Assembly: GCF_963966145.1 (NCBI RefSeq)
Contig: NC_091050.1
Coordinates: 17,794,001-17,858,000 of the forward strand
From: Tenebrio molitor
Lineage: Eukaryota; Arthropoda; Insecta; Coleoptera; Tenebrionidae
Length of the DNA: 64,000 nt
Direction: 5' to 3'
Part shown: one piece after another, positions 12,230 to 23,810 of the stretch
Layout: every line of letters starts with the position of its first letter
Numbering within the stretch: the stretch's first letter is position 1
Notes under the pieces: generated by a model
Told to the model about the DNA's origin: nothing
The model's input: only the letters and a program-made list of their open reading frames with translations
Databases searched by the model: none
Program-made: the position numbers and the translations under genes

Positions 12230-12890
12230 TACCTGACACTATAGCAAATATAAAACAGTCTTTACATGGGAGATATTTTAAAGAATTGGAACAACCAGAA
12301 ATTAATCTTCAGGCTTCTCCTCATGCATGGCTTAAAAAATCAAATATTCACCCTGAGACTGAGGGTTTTATATTTGCAATACAAGATCGTGTTATAAATA
12401 CAAGAAATTATAAAAAACACATATGCGGTTTGCAATATTGATAAATGTAGGATTTGCGAAACTGAAGGGGAAACCATTGAACACATCATTTCTTCTTGCA
12501 CCATTTTGGCTCAAAGCGAATATAAGAAACGTCATGATATATTCGCTAAAATTATACACATGAATTTAACTTATTAACTTATTAAACTTATTAAAGGATA
12601 CACAACCATATTATACCGAGCGATCATTTAAAAAATAAATCGAGTTTGCTTTGGAGCCTATGCTATAGCATGGGTTGCCACAGGTAACACGCCGACTCGA
12701 TTTATTTTTTAATTGATCGCACCGTATTTATAAACCAGAAAGTTGTTTGGAAAATGACAATTACAAATTATATTTTGATCGTACAGTTTTAATTGACATT
12801 CATATTCAGCATAACAGACCAGACATTATTATCTTAAATAAACAACAAAAGCGAGCATATCTTTTAGATATAGCCAGTGGCGTAGATAGC
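12230..12890 (+). pseudogene. Decayed non-LTR retrotransposon ORF, C-terminal end
   Basis: Coding-like pieces in shifted frames include SLHGRYFKELEQPE, a zinc-knuckle-like CRICETEGETIEHIISSC and, after an insertion, HIQHNRPDIIILNKQQKRAY. This order (knuckle, HNRPDI block, LLDIA) resembles the C-terminal end of LINE ORFs seen in arthropods. The copy is frameshifted after residue HICGLQY and is interrupted by a 109-bp miniature element at 12616-12724. The clade is not certain. Confidence 0.65.
12616..12724. repeat. Miniature inverted-repeat element, family B, copy 1
   Basis: The element is 109 bp with inverted ends of about 30 bp (core TTAAAAAATAAATCGAGT). It is flanked by TATA-type direct sequence. 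A second copy of identical length, differing at very few bases, lies at 17135-17243, so both insertions are probably recent. Confidence 0.92.
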
Positions 12891-13594
12891 TTTTTCCGGG
12901 GGGGTCCACGTACTTTTGTATTAGGTACATAGGTACATAGGTGTCATTTCAAAATTTGGTTAGATTGTCACAAATTTAAAAAATTTCCCTGCCTGATTAT
13001 GCCCATGTCAACAAAGTGTTAAAAAAATTAGAAAAAAATGCAATTAATGTCATTCAACATGATGATAGGTTATGATATTTACGATTACGACTGTTTTACA
13101 ATGGAGCATTTTCGATTGCGTCGAAGAATGACCTTGACGACCAAAATTTATTACTCGCGACTGTACCTGTAAAAATTTGGTTTTCAATGTAAGTTTGCTA
13201 CTTATAACACTAGAATTTGAAATTATCACAATCGACTTGAAGGATACTCGTCATGTTGAAAAAATACAAAAAAAAACCTCAAAAAACAATTTTAGGTAAG
13301 TAACCCATCACGGAAATAATCAGCAAAAATTAAGCTGTTTTAAATTTAAAAAAATCATGATATTAGACTCAAGTTGCAAAAAACCATGGATGAAAAATTA
13401 GGTTGGTATTAGCTGTCATCGTGTTTGGTAATTTTGACGAATTATTGGTAGCATTGCTGCAATTTGTGTAATGAAATAATCTATTGAAAAAAATTTAGAT
13501 TTATCGCATTATTGTTGTGTAACGCCTCAACCTCCTTAACATAAATAAAGAATATTTTTATTTATGAACAAGCTCACGGACAGTAAAAAGTAGG
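12891..13594. other. No gene recognised
   Basis: AT-rich sequence. A stretch near 13125-13170 (GACTGTACCT, CTCGCGA) recurs in diverged form at 32220-32260, so part of it is repeat-derived. Confidence 0.4.
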
Positions 13595-13803
13595 ACAATG
13601 TTTTTTTAGGTTGATATCTCTGATCCGTTTTCTTTAAAGTTCTGATCTTTAGCGAAGCTAATATTTTGGCTAAGATAACTAGAAAAAAATACAATGCGAA
13701 TTGTCTGACCAAGTTACTTTGACTTACTCTGTGTCGAAATGATGATGCAAAATATGACAAGAAGAACTAAAACTAACAAGCCGACTTCCTTGTACACCAC
13801 ATA

Positions 13804-14501
13804 CAGGGTGATTCTGAAATAAGTTTCGAAAAAAAAATGTGGAGTATCCTTGACACAAAATAATTCTGCGTAAATGACTTTTGGAGGTAAAATCAAGAGG
13901 ATGGAAATTACCCAATATCCTTGTATTTTCAACGCCTATGAATAGGGAAAATTTGTCTGAATTTGTTCATTTCATTAGCAACCATTGTTACATCAACTCC
14001 ACAATAAAGTCGTAGGTTCAAGCAAACTGCTTTGTAAATGTTCCTATGGAAATGATCGAGAAGAGTTACGTTTGTGACTGAGGATCACCTTTGATAAAAT
14101 TTGTTACACAGTCTAGGACTGGTTTACAAATCTATGAGGGGCATGGTGACCAACTTAATAGACCGGGACCAATGGCTTAACGTGACTTCCGAATCACGAG
14201 ACAGAATATAGCCTTTTTTTTTTTTTATTATTTTAAATTTCGCCCTGGGTCGGAATCGAACCCGCGACCCTCGCGTCCTTGAGCCGAAACGGACTTCCTT
14301 AGGCTATATTCTGCCTAAACTACCAAGATAATCAGGTAATCACCTTTAACTCAGCAGCGTACTAGCAATTTTGAGAAAACTTTCAATCATTTGTATCTCG
14401 AAAACGAAAAAACTTTTATAAGGAAATTTTTTTGTCTATGACTTCTTCTCATTATCACCAATTACCGTTTTTTTTTTCAAACTTATTTCAGAATCACCCT
14501 G
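13804..14501. mobile_element. TA-inserting inverted-repeat transposon inside ABCC copy 1
   Basis: The ends are CAGGGTGATTCTGAAATAAG and its reverse complement. A TA is duplicated on each side (13802-13803 and 14502-14503). The equivalent place in the paralogue at about 21590 is uninterrupted. TA duplication suggests a Tc1/mariner-superfamily non-autonomous element; no transposase frame is seen. It contains a tRNA-derived SINE at 14212-14318. Confidence 0.85.
14212..14318 (-). mobile_element. tRNA-derived SINE nested in the transposon
   Basis: Read on the minus strand it contains a perfect Pol III B box, GGTTCGATTCC (14262-14252), preceded by an A-box-like TAGCCTAAGGAAG and followed by GGGCGAAATTT and an A-rich tail. 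The organisation (tRNA-like head, A tail) is that of a SINE rather than a functional tRNA gene, because no acceptor-stem pairing around the arms is evident. The sequence CAGAATATAGCC occurs inverted at both borders. Confidence 0.7.
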
Positions 14502-15527
14502 TATTTATAGCAAGAGATCAAAAATCCTAGAGAATCGCACCACAAGTAAGTCGTATAGAAAACATTAATGTCGAATTCGTTAACATCATTACATTGCATT
14601 ACGTTACATCAAGGTAATAATCTTGCCAATCGTTATATCTCCAAGTTGGGATAAGTTTAATTTTAATACTTTTCTGTAAATCAAAGATGTTAAAGCGGTC
14701 CGCATTTTCACTCCCATTGTTTCAAGTCTGAGATAAAAATTATCGATGTACGAGTCTATAAAACCAATAAACTGAACTGTAAGAAATAAAACTCCAAGAA
14801 ACAATGCTTCCGATTTGGTAAAGTTGTTGTGGTTAGTTGTGAAGTATGATACAAAATTTTTCACAATTCTTGGTCGACAAATTCTACAAAAGACGTAAAC
14901 TAATATTTCATTGGAATATTTCACATCAAAATATGTGATCATTATTGGGATGATTTGAGAAACAGTGATCAACACGTATTGTTTTCCAAAGCAACTCCAT
15001 AGAAGTAAAAATATTGATGGTTTATTTTGAAGTCTCTGTTTCTCTAATTGATTTCGCAATTTATGCGATTTGTAGGACGAAATTACTTCATAAATGTCAG
15101 CTTCTTGAAACTCTTTTTTGATTCCACTCGTGAAAAGTTTTCGCATGTATGTAACTAAATTTTAATAAAAATATAAATTCCAAGGTGTTGAGAACTTACA
15201 CGAAAAAGAAGCCTAGGAAGAAATTTGTTTTTTCTTCTGGATTTGGTTTTTGGTAGTCCATTTCAACAGAGCCCTTTGAACTATTTATTCATGATTGTTT
15301 ATAATTCTTCACAAATAGCAAGAGTCACTAAACAGGAATGATGAAACCTATAAAACCATCATAATTAGAAAAAGCTGTTTGTTATCTACGACTGTGTGGA
15401 TAAGGTGTATTTACGTTATTCATTTGCGTGAGGAAATGAAGGTAATTACTTCACTAATTAGGTACCGAATCACCTGACTCATTTTCTTTACCTACACAAG
15501 AAATGGATTGATTATAGATTGTTACTA

Positions 15528-15801
15528 TTGGGTGATTCAAAATGATTGTGGATAAGTATGGCAACTATGTACGAAAATGGATGTGGCAACTGTGTGGGTG
15601 GGGTAGAGTTGACATTTGTATGACATTTCATAAGCGTGCATTTGATTTTTTTTATACCATTGCACATTGATTTGACAATTTTCAAAATTGCGCGACTGTG
15701 AACTGTCAAAGAAATGTCAACTCTATCTTAGCCCCACAGTTGCCACATACATTTTCGTACATAGTTGCCATACTTATCCACAATCATTTTGAATCACCCA
15801 A
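15528..15801. repeat. Miniature inverted-repeat element
   Basis: A 274-bp element has long arms starting TTGGGTGATTCAAAATGATT, followed by TGGCAACTATGTACGAAAAT, matched inverted at the right end. The flanks are TA, again suggesting Tc1/mariner-type target use. It lies just upstream of ABCC copy 1. Confidence 0.88.
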
Positions 15802-16032
15802 TATTTTACTTAAAAATACATTTGTTAAAAAGCAATGATCACTACAGATATACATATTTTCTTTTTTAAACTGGCGTTCTTATTGCTCGATTTTATTACT
15901 ATGTAGTTTCTAAGCTATGATAGCCTGTCCAATTTTATTTGAAGATTCTGATTTTACTTATAATAAACTACGATTGCTTTACGGGAAGGGCGGTAATTCT
16001 AGGGCAGGCTGTATATGACTTAAAGTTAAATC

Positions 16033-16400
16033 TCACTTATGATTTCTTATGAAACAGTAAAACAACCCGTGTGCACGAAACGTATTTCTACTCATGCACT
16101 TTCGCACCAGATCTAACCAGTACATGTTAGTAGCTGCCAGCGTATGATATCCAGTCAGTATCATTATTCCTATAAAGTGTAAAGTTAAAATCATGTCTGT
16201 TGTAGATTCAATTGGGCTTTTTCTATCATGAGGTGACTGTATGTTTTGTATTTCAAATGTTCCTCCAATATCTGACACTATTTGTTCTTCCATCGTAAGA
16301 TCGTCATTTAGATCTTCTTTATCAGTGAGGGTGTCAACAGGAGGAGGAATATACATTTTTAGGAACTTCCTCGAGGATTGCACAGATGTCATACTGCCCC
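16033..16400 (-). other. Unidentified coding-like frame
   Basis: A continuous minus-strand frame ends FYCFIRNHK and contains one hydrophobic stretch (LTLHFIGIMILTGYHTLAA) after an acidic segment (LTDKEDLNDDLTMEEQ). Further right on the same strand, at about 16930-16810, a second hydrophobic peptide with a stop (FILLGIFVLLVIILFVYL) may be related. I recognise no family. It could be the remnant of a membrane-protein gene cut by the mariner fragment that follows. Confidence 0.25.
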
Positions 16401-16404
16401 GAAT

Positions 16405-16522
16405 GAAATCTAACAACAGCAAACTCAATATCAGACCTTTCTCCACGACGTCTTCTTACTCGCCTGCGACAACAATGGAGAGAGGAATGGCACAATATGA
16501 TGTTCAGCGATGAATCCAGATT
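16405..16522 (+). pseudogene. Tc1/mariner transposase fragment
   Basis: The frame reads SPRRLLTRLRQQW then WHNMMFSDESRFCL. FSDESRF is the hallmark segment holding the first catalytic Asp of Tc1-like DDE transposases. The frame is cut immediately afterwards by a foldback element, and the second half of the transposase is not found downstream. It is an inactive remnant. Confidence 0.85.
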
Positions 16523-16529
16523 CTGTTTG

Positions 16530-16790
16530 TTTATTTGACGAGTTCTTGTGTAAATTGGAGTTTTTTGGCACGAGTGGCCCACGAGTGCCAAAAAAGCCCA
16601 ATTTACACACGAACGAGTTGAATACAACGTTTTTTTGTTCGACGAGTCCCTTAGAGGCTCCAAATCGCTTAAAATCTTTAAAATTAGCTGGACGTTTCGT
16701 TTTGATAACTGGTGACATTTACTAAAATCCGTTCACATAGGAGAAAATTCTCAAATTCTGACAATGTCGAACAAAAAAATTATAAAAGTA
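16530..16790. repeat. Foldback element interrupting the mariner fragment
   Basis: It starts with a hairpin (arms GTGTAAATTGG ... CCAATTTACAC with GGCACGAGTGG / CCACGAGTGCC at the apex, 16550-16612). Sequence shared with 49757-50092 follows (TCCGTTCACATAGGAGAAAA, AATTCTGACAATGTCGAAC). The two copies carry the same modules in a different arrangement. Confidence 0.75.
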
Positions 16791-17134
16791 TTTCTTTTGC
16801 TTCAAAAATTATGCACTTCCAAGGAATCTTTCAATCCATACAAATACACAAATAAAATGATAACGAGAAGGACAAAAATACCTAACAGAATGAATTGGAA
16901 AATATAATACGAAATAATTGGAGTTGTTAGGTTGGTTAAAAAATCACTGGTTATTTTCATATTGCCCGGTCGGTATCTATGATTTTTTGATTTTTCAAAC
17001 TAATCATTTGTTTAAATTGACATTATCAAATAAATTGCAAAGTTATTTAAGTATATTTTGTAAAAAAGTTAAAATGGAAAATTCAAAACGAACTATGGTG
17101 GCGCGAGAGAAGAGGACCATAACAAATTATTATA

Positions 17135-17243
17135 CCGAGCGATCATTTAAAAAATAAATCGAGTTTGCTTTGGAGCCTATGCTATAGCATGGGTTGCCAT
17201 AGGTAACACGCCGACTCGATTTATTTTTTAATTGATCGCACCG
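17135..17243. repeat. Miniature inverted-repeat element, family B, copy 2
   Basis: This is near-identical to 12616-12724 and flanked by ATTATA on both sides. The high identity of the two copies is the clearest sign of recent transposition in the window. Confidence 0.92.
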
Positions 17244-17776
17244 TATTATAAAGCCATACCTTCAACAAAAAAACGTTTCTGATTTTAACCCAACTGTGGA
17301 GAAACAGCATTTTGCATTGTGAAAATGAAAACCTAATTAAAGCTGATTGGTTAACTATGTGGGTATTAGAGATGTTCCACCCAATATATCCTTACTCCTT
17401 AGCGGAATCTGGCTCAGACAGCTATGGGAAGCGATTTTCAATTTTGGTTATTGTTTAGTTTTTACCTGTTTTCAGTTTGTCTGTTTTTCTTTGTGTTTTT
17501 TATAAACTTGATTAAATTGCTCCAGTTCTTTTAGTTGCTGCATTTCGTTTCAAGTCTTCAAAACATTTTTAGTTCAATGATTAAAAAGGAAAACATAACC
17601 TAAATATATTTTGTAACTAGATTTTGACGTGGGTACAATCTAGTGAAAAATTTTTATACCCAAGCAAAAAGGTCAAAATAATCATTTTATTTAAAATTTA
17701 ATTTTGACAGTCCAGTAGTTTTTTAAATTTACTATACATGAATTAACATAACAAGAGCCTTAAGTTTCTTCAAAAT
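17244..17776. other. No gene recognised
   Basis: AT-rich spacer downstream (3') of ABCC copy 2. Confidence 0.4.
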
Positions 17777-20700
17777 TCACATATATTTTTTATGCATACT
17801 GTAAAATGATCCATCACAGTCACTTAGCAAAACAGATGGACAATCAAATTCAACGATGTTGCCCTTATCCAAAACCATCACCTTGTCAAATTCAAGAATA
17901 TAATCTAGTTTGTGTGTTATCATTATGACCGTAAAACAAGAAAATTCTTCTCGTACTATTTGATGTATCATCTGTTCAGTTTCTTGATCCACATTTGCTG
18001 TTACTTCATCCATGATTATGATTTTATTTTTACGAACAATAGCTCTTGCCATACAAAGAAGTTGTTTCTGGCTCAAGCTTACATTCACGTCAACATTGCT
18101 GATTTTGTGGTTTAGATCAGGAAACAACTCATCCAAATTGACTGCTTTGATTGCGTTCCAGATTTCGTCGTCTCTATAATTTCCCGCAAGATCAATATTT
18201 TCACGAACCGTTCCCGTGAGTAAAACAGGATCTTGAGAAATTACTGCAATATTTGCTCTGAGAGTATCTAACGGAAGAGTTGTGATGTCGACTCCGTCTA
18301 TTAAAATATTTCCTTCGAACTTGTGCAGTCGCAGGATTGTAGAAATTATAGATGATTTCCCAGCAGCTGTTCTGCCGACAATGGCGATGTTCTGGTGTGG
18401 TTCAATAATAAAATTTAGATCATTCAATACATAACTGTTGCAGGTGTTGTATGAAAAATAAACATTGCTGAAATTTATTATTCCCTGTTGAGGCCAACCT
18501 TCGACGGCGATACCATCTATAGGTTCTAATTTCTGGCTCGAATATTCTAAAATTCGTTCTACAGCCGTCATTTCGGTTCGAAGTTTTGTGATCCTGCGGT
18601 GTCCCAAGTCTAGGCCTCTTTTAAACAGGTTTGATTGTGATAGAATGAAACCGACATCTATAGCTGAGATGTCTAGAAAAAATTTTTTTAGACATCTATA
18701 TTTCAATTGAAGCAGTACTTTTTATACCATGGCTATTAATCAAGAACAACAATATTATTAAAAGTGTAAACAATGAAAAATAAATGTCAAGGAGGAAAGT
18801 GAGAGCTCTGAACCAACAGGTATACAAATACGACGCAGAAGTATACAATCGTTGTGTCTGTCAAATTCGTCGATTAAAATTTGTTCTGCATTTGCGGATC
18901 TTATTGTTGGTAACCCCTCAGCAGTGGCATTTACATGACCAAGTAATGAGCAGCGAGCTGAAATTCCAACATAACAAAGAAAAATTATTATCGCTAGGAA
19001 CTTACTGGAAATTTCTAGTCGTTTTAGAGCTGTTCCAAGTTTCAAACAAAATATAGATGTCACCAGAGGAAGTATGCAAAATGCGAATGAAGCCATCAGA
19101 AACGTCATATTTACTGTACCCATCAGAATTATGACTCCCACCACTTCTGCAATGGCCTAAACTCATGTCAATGGAAAAGCGATAGAAATAAAATCTTACT
19201 TCCAAAGCAAGGTACTGTGAATAAGGAACTTTTTCATCTATGTACAATAAATCCTCAGAAAATCGGTTTAAAATGTGGCTCAAATAGTGGTTGCGAAAAA
19301 ATTCCATAGGAGCTTTCGTAACTTTTTCCATAAGTACAGAGTGAAAATTTATTGAAGCTTTCCTGGCCAGTAAAAAATATACGGCACCTTTTAGAAATGT
19401 CATTATTGATAGAATTTCCAAAGCAACTGGAAATAAATAAGTCATTTGTAGACGTTCTTCAATAGCGCTTTTATAATTTTCATTGGCTGTGGTGTTGTAA
19501 TTTGTCCAATTAATTATTTGCTGCTCGGTGTTAATCCTAGAAGAATACGTTTGAGCAATTGCTAAAAATAATACCGAACGGACCAGTTGTTTTCTAGCTT
19601 CTTCATACCACTTTTGGAAAACTGAAGCACACCAAATACAATACAAATTGTAATAAACATACGGAGTCCACCACTGTGTTCGATATATTTCTTAAAACTC
19701 TTCAGTTTCACATTTCCCGATTCCAACTTTTCTTGGTATATATTTTTTTCGATTGCTCTTCCTGCAATTAAAGTTGATGTTTCTAGGAAATCTTCTTCAA
19801 TTACATTTTCTGGTACGCTTTCTTCTTTCCATTCAACTGTACAATTAGTACAATTGTCTTTGAAAGAGGTTTTTTTTTAAACTTGGTGTAGCCTCTGATT
19901 ATTTACAATTAGGGTGTGATCTGCACCTCTAATATATTTTGGGTTCTGCGTAGTCAAGATCACTAATTTTTCTTTTAAAAATCCTTTGATGCATTTTTCA
20001 AAGATATAGTCCCCAACAAAAACGTCTAAATTAGACAAACAGTCATCCAGCAGGTAAATATCACAGTGCCGATAAACAGCACGGGCCAAATTAATTCTGC
20101 TTTGCTGCCCTTTGCTTAAATTAATGCCTCTGTCAGCAACGATGAAACTATCTCTTCCTTGAACACATTGTATATCCTGAACGAGAGCGCAAACTTGGAG
20201 AACTTTCAAATATCGCTTTTCATCATAATTCTCTCCAAACAAAATATTTTGTTTAATAGTTGATGGAAAAAGCCATGGTTCTTGAGAGGCATAAGAAATT
20301 TTACCATTTATGTTCAAATTTCCTTCAACTGACTGGTACTCTTCCATTATGACGTGCAACAACAAACTCTTTCCACTTGCCATAGGCCCAGTTAGAACAA
20401 TGAGTCCATTATCTGCTTTTAAATTTATGTTTTGAATAATCTTACGGTTTCCAACGTACACATCTAAGTTTGATAATGTAATTTCTGTAGGAACATTATT
20501 TTTGTTTTCTCGTTTAAGATGTTTTTGTGAATTTAAACTTATAAGGAATCGTTCAATTCTTTTTAAAACCGCCGTCATTTTTACCAACTCATGCATTCCT
20601 CTTGGGATAAGTATTTTAAGAGATGTCGTTAATGGTTCGATGGTGTTCATCAAGAAAAATATTGTCTCGACTTTGACTTGGTTTCCAAACCAGATTAAAC

Positions 20701-22358
20701 TAATCATGAAAATATAACAAGCAGTGCTCAAAACGACTTCCGAAAGGGTATATTTGGCAACTAGTAATAAATAAATCTTGTATATAAGACACACTTCATC
20801 CCTGAAAATGGAGAAAAAAATTCAGAAAAACATTTACTGTAGATTGATGCAAATGTAGTGGGTTGGCACTCCCGAGTAATTGGTACTCCTAGTCATTTGT
20901 CAAAGACTTGTCTGTTGATTCGCTTGCTAGATTAAGATTCTAGATGTACAATGATTTATTTTGAATTTTGAACTGTCACATTTGAATTTGACAGTCAAAT
21001 GTACCAACATAAAATAGTAAATGTGTTGCCAACGCAACAAATATAATTTGTATCATTAAAAGTAAGTAGATTAAAAATGGCAAAAATAATTATCATGTTT
21101 TTTATGTAAAATCCTAGACGATGAAAATTGTTACTGAAACAGTGATTAACAAAAGTTTAAATATAAATAACTAAATACTATTTTCTCAGTTTGCGAAGAA
21201 TATCACATTTTCATCAAAGTTAACAAATGACAATTGATAGTACCTACCACATTTATTTTATTAAAAAAATGCGTTCAATAGTTGCATGATTTTTTACGGT
21301 TTACTTACTTCCTTCTTTTTGAAACTTTCTTTCTATAATTGTCGCCCCAAAGATAGCATTTTATCAAAGTTATAGCGTCCAACATTTCTTTGGTTTCTTG
21401 ATTGATATCTCTGATCCGTTTTCTCTAAAGTTCTGACTTTTAACAAAGCCAATATTTTAGCTAATACAACTAAAGAAAAAATATTACAAAATGTGTGATC
21501 AAGTTTTTACGATTTACCTTGAATCGAAATGATAAAGCAAAATATGCCAACGAGAGTTAACACCAACAAACCGACTTCCGTGTACACCACATAGCATATG
21601 ATTAAAAATCGCAGAGATTCGCACCCCAAGAATGTTAGATAGCAAACGTAAATGTCAAATTCGTTAACGTCTCTAGTTATCAAGGCGATAATTTTGCCGA
21701 CTGATGTATCTCCAAGTTGCGACAAATTTAATTTTAACATTTTTCTGTAAATCATGGCTGTCAAAGCTGTCCGTATTTTGATTCCGAGTGTTTCAAGACT
21801 CAGATAAAGATTATCGGCGTATGTAAATTCAATAAACTGAACAATAACAAATGACACTCCAAGAAACCATGCTTCGGATTTAGTAAAGTTGTTGTGGTTA
21901 GTTGTGAAGTATGATACAAAATTTTTCACAATTCTTGGTCGACAAATTCTACAAAAGAAGTAAACTAATAATTCATTAGAATATATCACATCAGAATACG
22001 TGATCATTATTGGGATGATTTGAGAAACAGCGATTAACATGTATTGTTTTCCAAAGCAACTCCATAGAAGCAAAAATAATGATGGTTTATTTTTAAGTGT
22101 CTGGTTATCCCATTTTTTCTTTAACTGATATCCCAATTTTTGCGATTTGTAAGACGAAAGTACTTCATATATGTCAGCTTCTCTAAACTCTTTTTTGAAT
22201 CCAGTCGCGAAGAGTTTTCTTACGTAGCTGAATTTTAATAAAAAAGTTAAATTCCAACGTATTATGAAATGCGTTGCTTACACGAAAAAGAATCCAAGGA
22301 AGAAGTTTGTTTTTTCTTTTGGATTAATGATTCTCGGTTTTGGTTTTCGATAGTCCAT
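17777..22358 (-). pseudogene. MRP-like ABC transporter (ABCC), copy 2, near full length with lesions
   Basis: This has the MRP4-like layout TMD1-NBD1-TMD2-NBD2. Exons: 22358-22282, 22227-21518, 21469-21309, 20801-19609, 19561-19200, 19156-19006, 18957-18728 and 18663-17777. Several introns are only 43-64 bp. NBD1 has Walker A GPMASGKS, signature LSKGQ and Walker B IYLLDD, but TTQN where MRP members have the H-loop THQ. NBD2 has Walker A GRTAAGKS, Q-loop ISQDP, a degenerate signature LSQKQ, Walker B IIIMDE and H-loop ITHKLD. Lesions: a frameshift in exon 3 near 21405, between KTDQR and DINQETKEML; an in-frame TAA at 19879-19877 just after NBD1 next to a nine-A run; and a one-base frameshift at about 18845, between DRHND and YTSASYLY. 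Each could be an assembly error, but three together favour a young pseudogene or a very divergent gene. The family exports organic anions and conjugates at the plasma membrane. Confidence 0.85.
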
Positions 22359-23087
22359 TTCCACACGGTCTTCTAAGCTGGTAAAACTTCACACTAATTC
22401 TTATTTTAAATTATTCATCATGTTTTGTTTATCAATTTGACACCGATAGCTAAAGCCATAAGACCGAATAATTGCACCGTTAGAAGCACTAAAAGCAAAA
22501 AATTACCACATTTAAAATTATTCCGAAAACTTAAAGCTTTATCGAGAATAATAAATATTGAAGTTTCCGGTGTGTCTAAGCATTTTTTACGTGATTATCC
22601 ACTTGCATGAAAGAAAAATATTTCTATGCTTGGTAGTTAAATGATAGATTTGTACGACGAGTATACACTGTCTATTCGTTGCTTTTATAAAGTTAATTGT
22701 CCTTAACTTAACTTTGTTTTAGTTATATTTTTATTTTACTTTTTCGTTCCACATTCAAACATAACCTAAATAATGCAGATAAAAACACATTTGTAGAAGA
22801 TAGCAGTCAACAGTATTCTGCTGCCAACATTTTAACTATCTACCAATAAGAACGCTTTTAATTTTTGAAGTGAAAACTTCTTTAGGGGCGCCACAAACAT
22901 TTTATTCCTGGGCATTGAATTAGTTTCATGCGACACGGTAAAATCGTTCGCAGCACAAGCTAAAATCGTTCGCAGCTCAATCGTCCGCAGATCAGCGACA
23001 CGGCGAGCTGAAATCAAGGGAATCGAGTTTTTTAGCGGAGCGAGCGAAAAACAATCAACTGTGCTGCAGGAGTAACTGTATATGTAT
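22359..23087. other. ABCC copy 2 upstream region; no gene
   Basis: This should contain the promoter of copy 2. From 22930 there is a short array of AAAATCGTTCGCAGC-like units and a small palindrome with the core AGCGGAGCGAGCGA (23030-23056). Confidence 0.45.
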
Positions 23088-23806
23088 ACAGTGCATTTTT
23101 TTTAACTGTTGCCATAGGGAATTGCATGGTAAAACTTATACCCGCTGTTAACTTTTGTTCTGATGAAAATATTCAAACCATTTTTGGAACAAAGTTGAAA
23201 GATTTTTTAAACTATCGGATAGATTACAATTCAATTTCCTAAACTGTCGAAAAAGTTGTGAAAAAAATATTTGTATCACGCCGGAATAATAGTCCGTCGA
23301 GCGGCCGCCAGAATAGCGTCCTTGTCGGCTCAACCAGCAACTGCCTATCCCCACTTTTGATTTTTGTCAGTTTCATTTAAAAAATAAATAGCGAGATATT
23401 CTGGTGGCTATGATTAAATTTCTTTATAAAAAAAACAAAACGTAAAAACGTTAACTCACAAATAATTCAACACATTAACAGAAATTATCAAAGGAATTGT
23501 TCGAAATGTTTTTCTTCGACTATTTTGTAAATGTCGCACTGGAATGGAATTTGGTCAGGTTGAGCCGATAGGGACGCTATTCTGGCGGCCGCTCGACGTA
23601 CTATTATTCCGGCGCGCTTTAAAATATTTTTTCACAACTTTTTCGACAGTTTAGGATATTGAATTGTAAACTATCCGGTAGTTTAAAAAATCTTCCAACT
23701 TTGTTCCGAAAATGGTTTGAATATTTTCATCAGAACAAAAGTTAACAGGGGGTATAAGTTTTACCATGCAATTCCCTATGGCAACAGTTAAAAAAAATGC
23801 ACTGTA
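23088..23806. mobile_element. Long inverted-repeat element, about 720 bp
   Basis: Arms of about 240 bp (23088-23340 and 23558-23806) are near reverse complements, including CCGCTCGACG/CGTCGAGCGG and AACAAAGTTG modules, around a spacer of about 215 bp. No transposase is encoded. A diverged relative of one arm lies at 45218-45353 plus 45710-45790. Confidence 0.88.
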
Positions 23807-23810
23807 TATA

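Larger units (their letters stand above)
13595..15261 (-). pseudogene. MRP-like ABC transporter (ABCC) pseudogene, copy 1, N-terminal part only
   Basis: This is homologous to the first transmembrane domain of copy 2 (17777-22358). Exon 1 is 15261-15200 (MDYQKPNPEEKTNFFLGF), and exon 2 starts at 15154 (KKEFQEADIYEVISSY ... GDITIGKII). The frame breaks at about 14600, where GATGTAACGTAATG-type sequence is expanded. A 698-bp transposon at 13804-14501 then splits exon 2. The sequence resumes with VVYKEVGLLVLVLLV and exon 3 starts at 13677 (AKILASLKIRTLKKTDQR). Homology stops near 13595. The nucleotide-binding domains and second membrane domain are absent. It is clearly non-functional, the product of tandem duplication followed by insertion and truncation. 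Confidence 0.88.

Noticed and set aside
14212..14318. Functional tRNA gene
   Set aside because: The B box is perfect, but the cloverleaf around it is not convincing and an A-rich tail follows, so a SINE is more likely.
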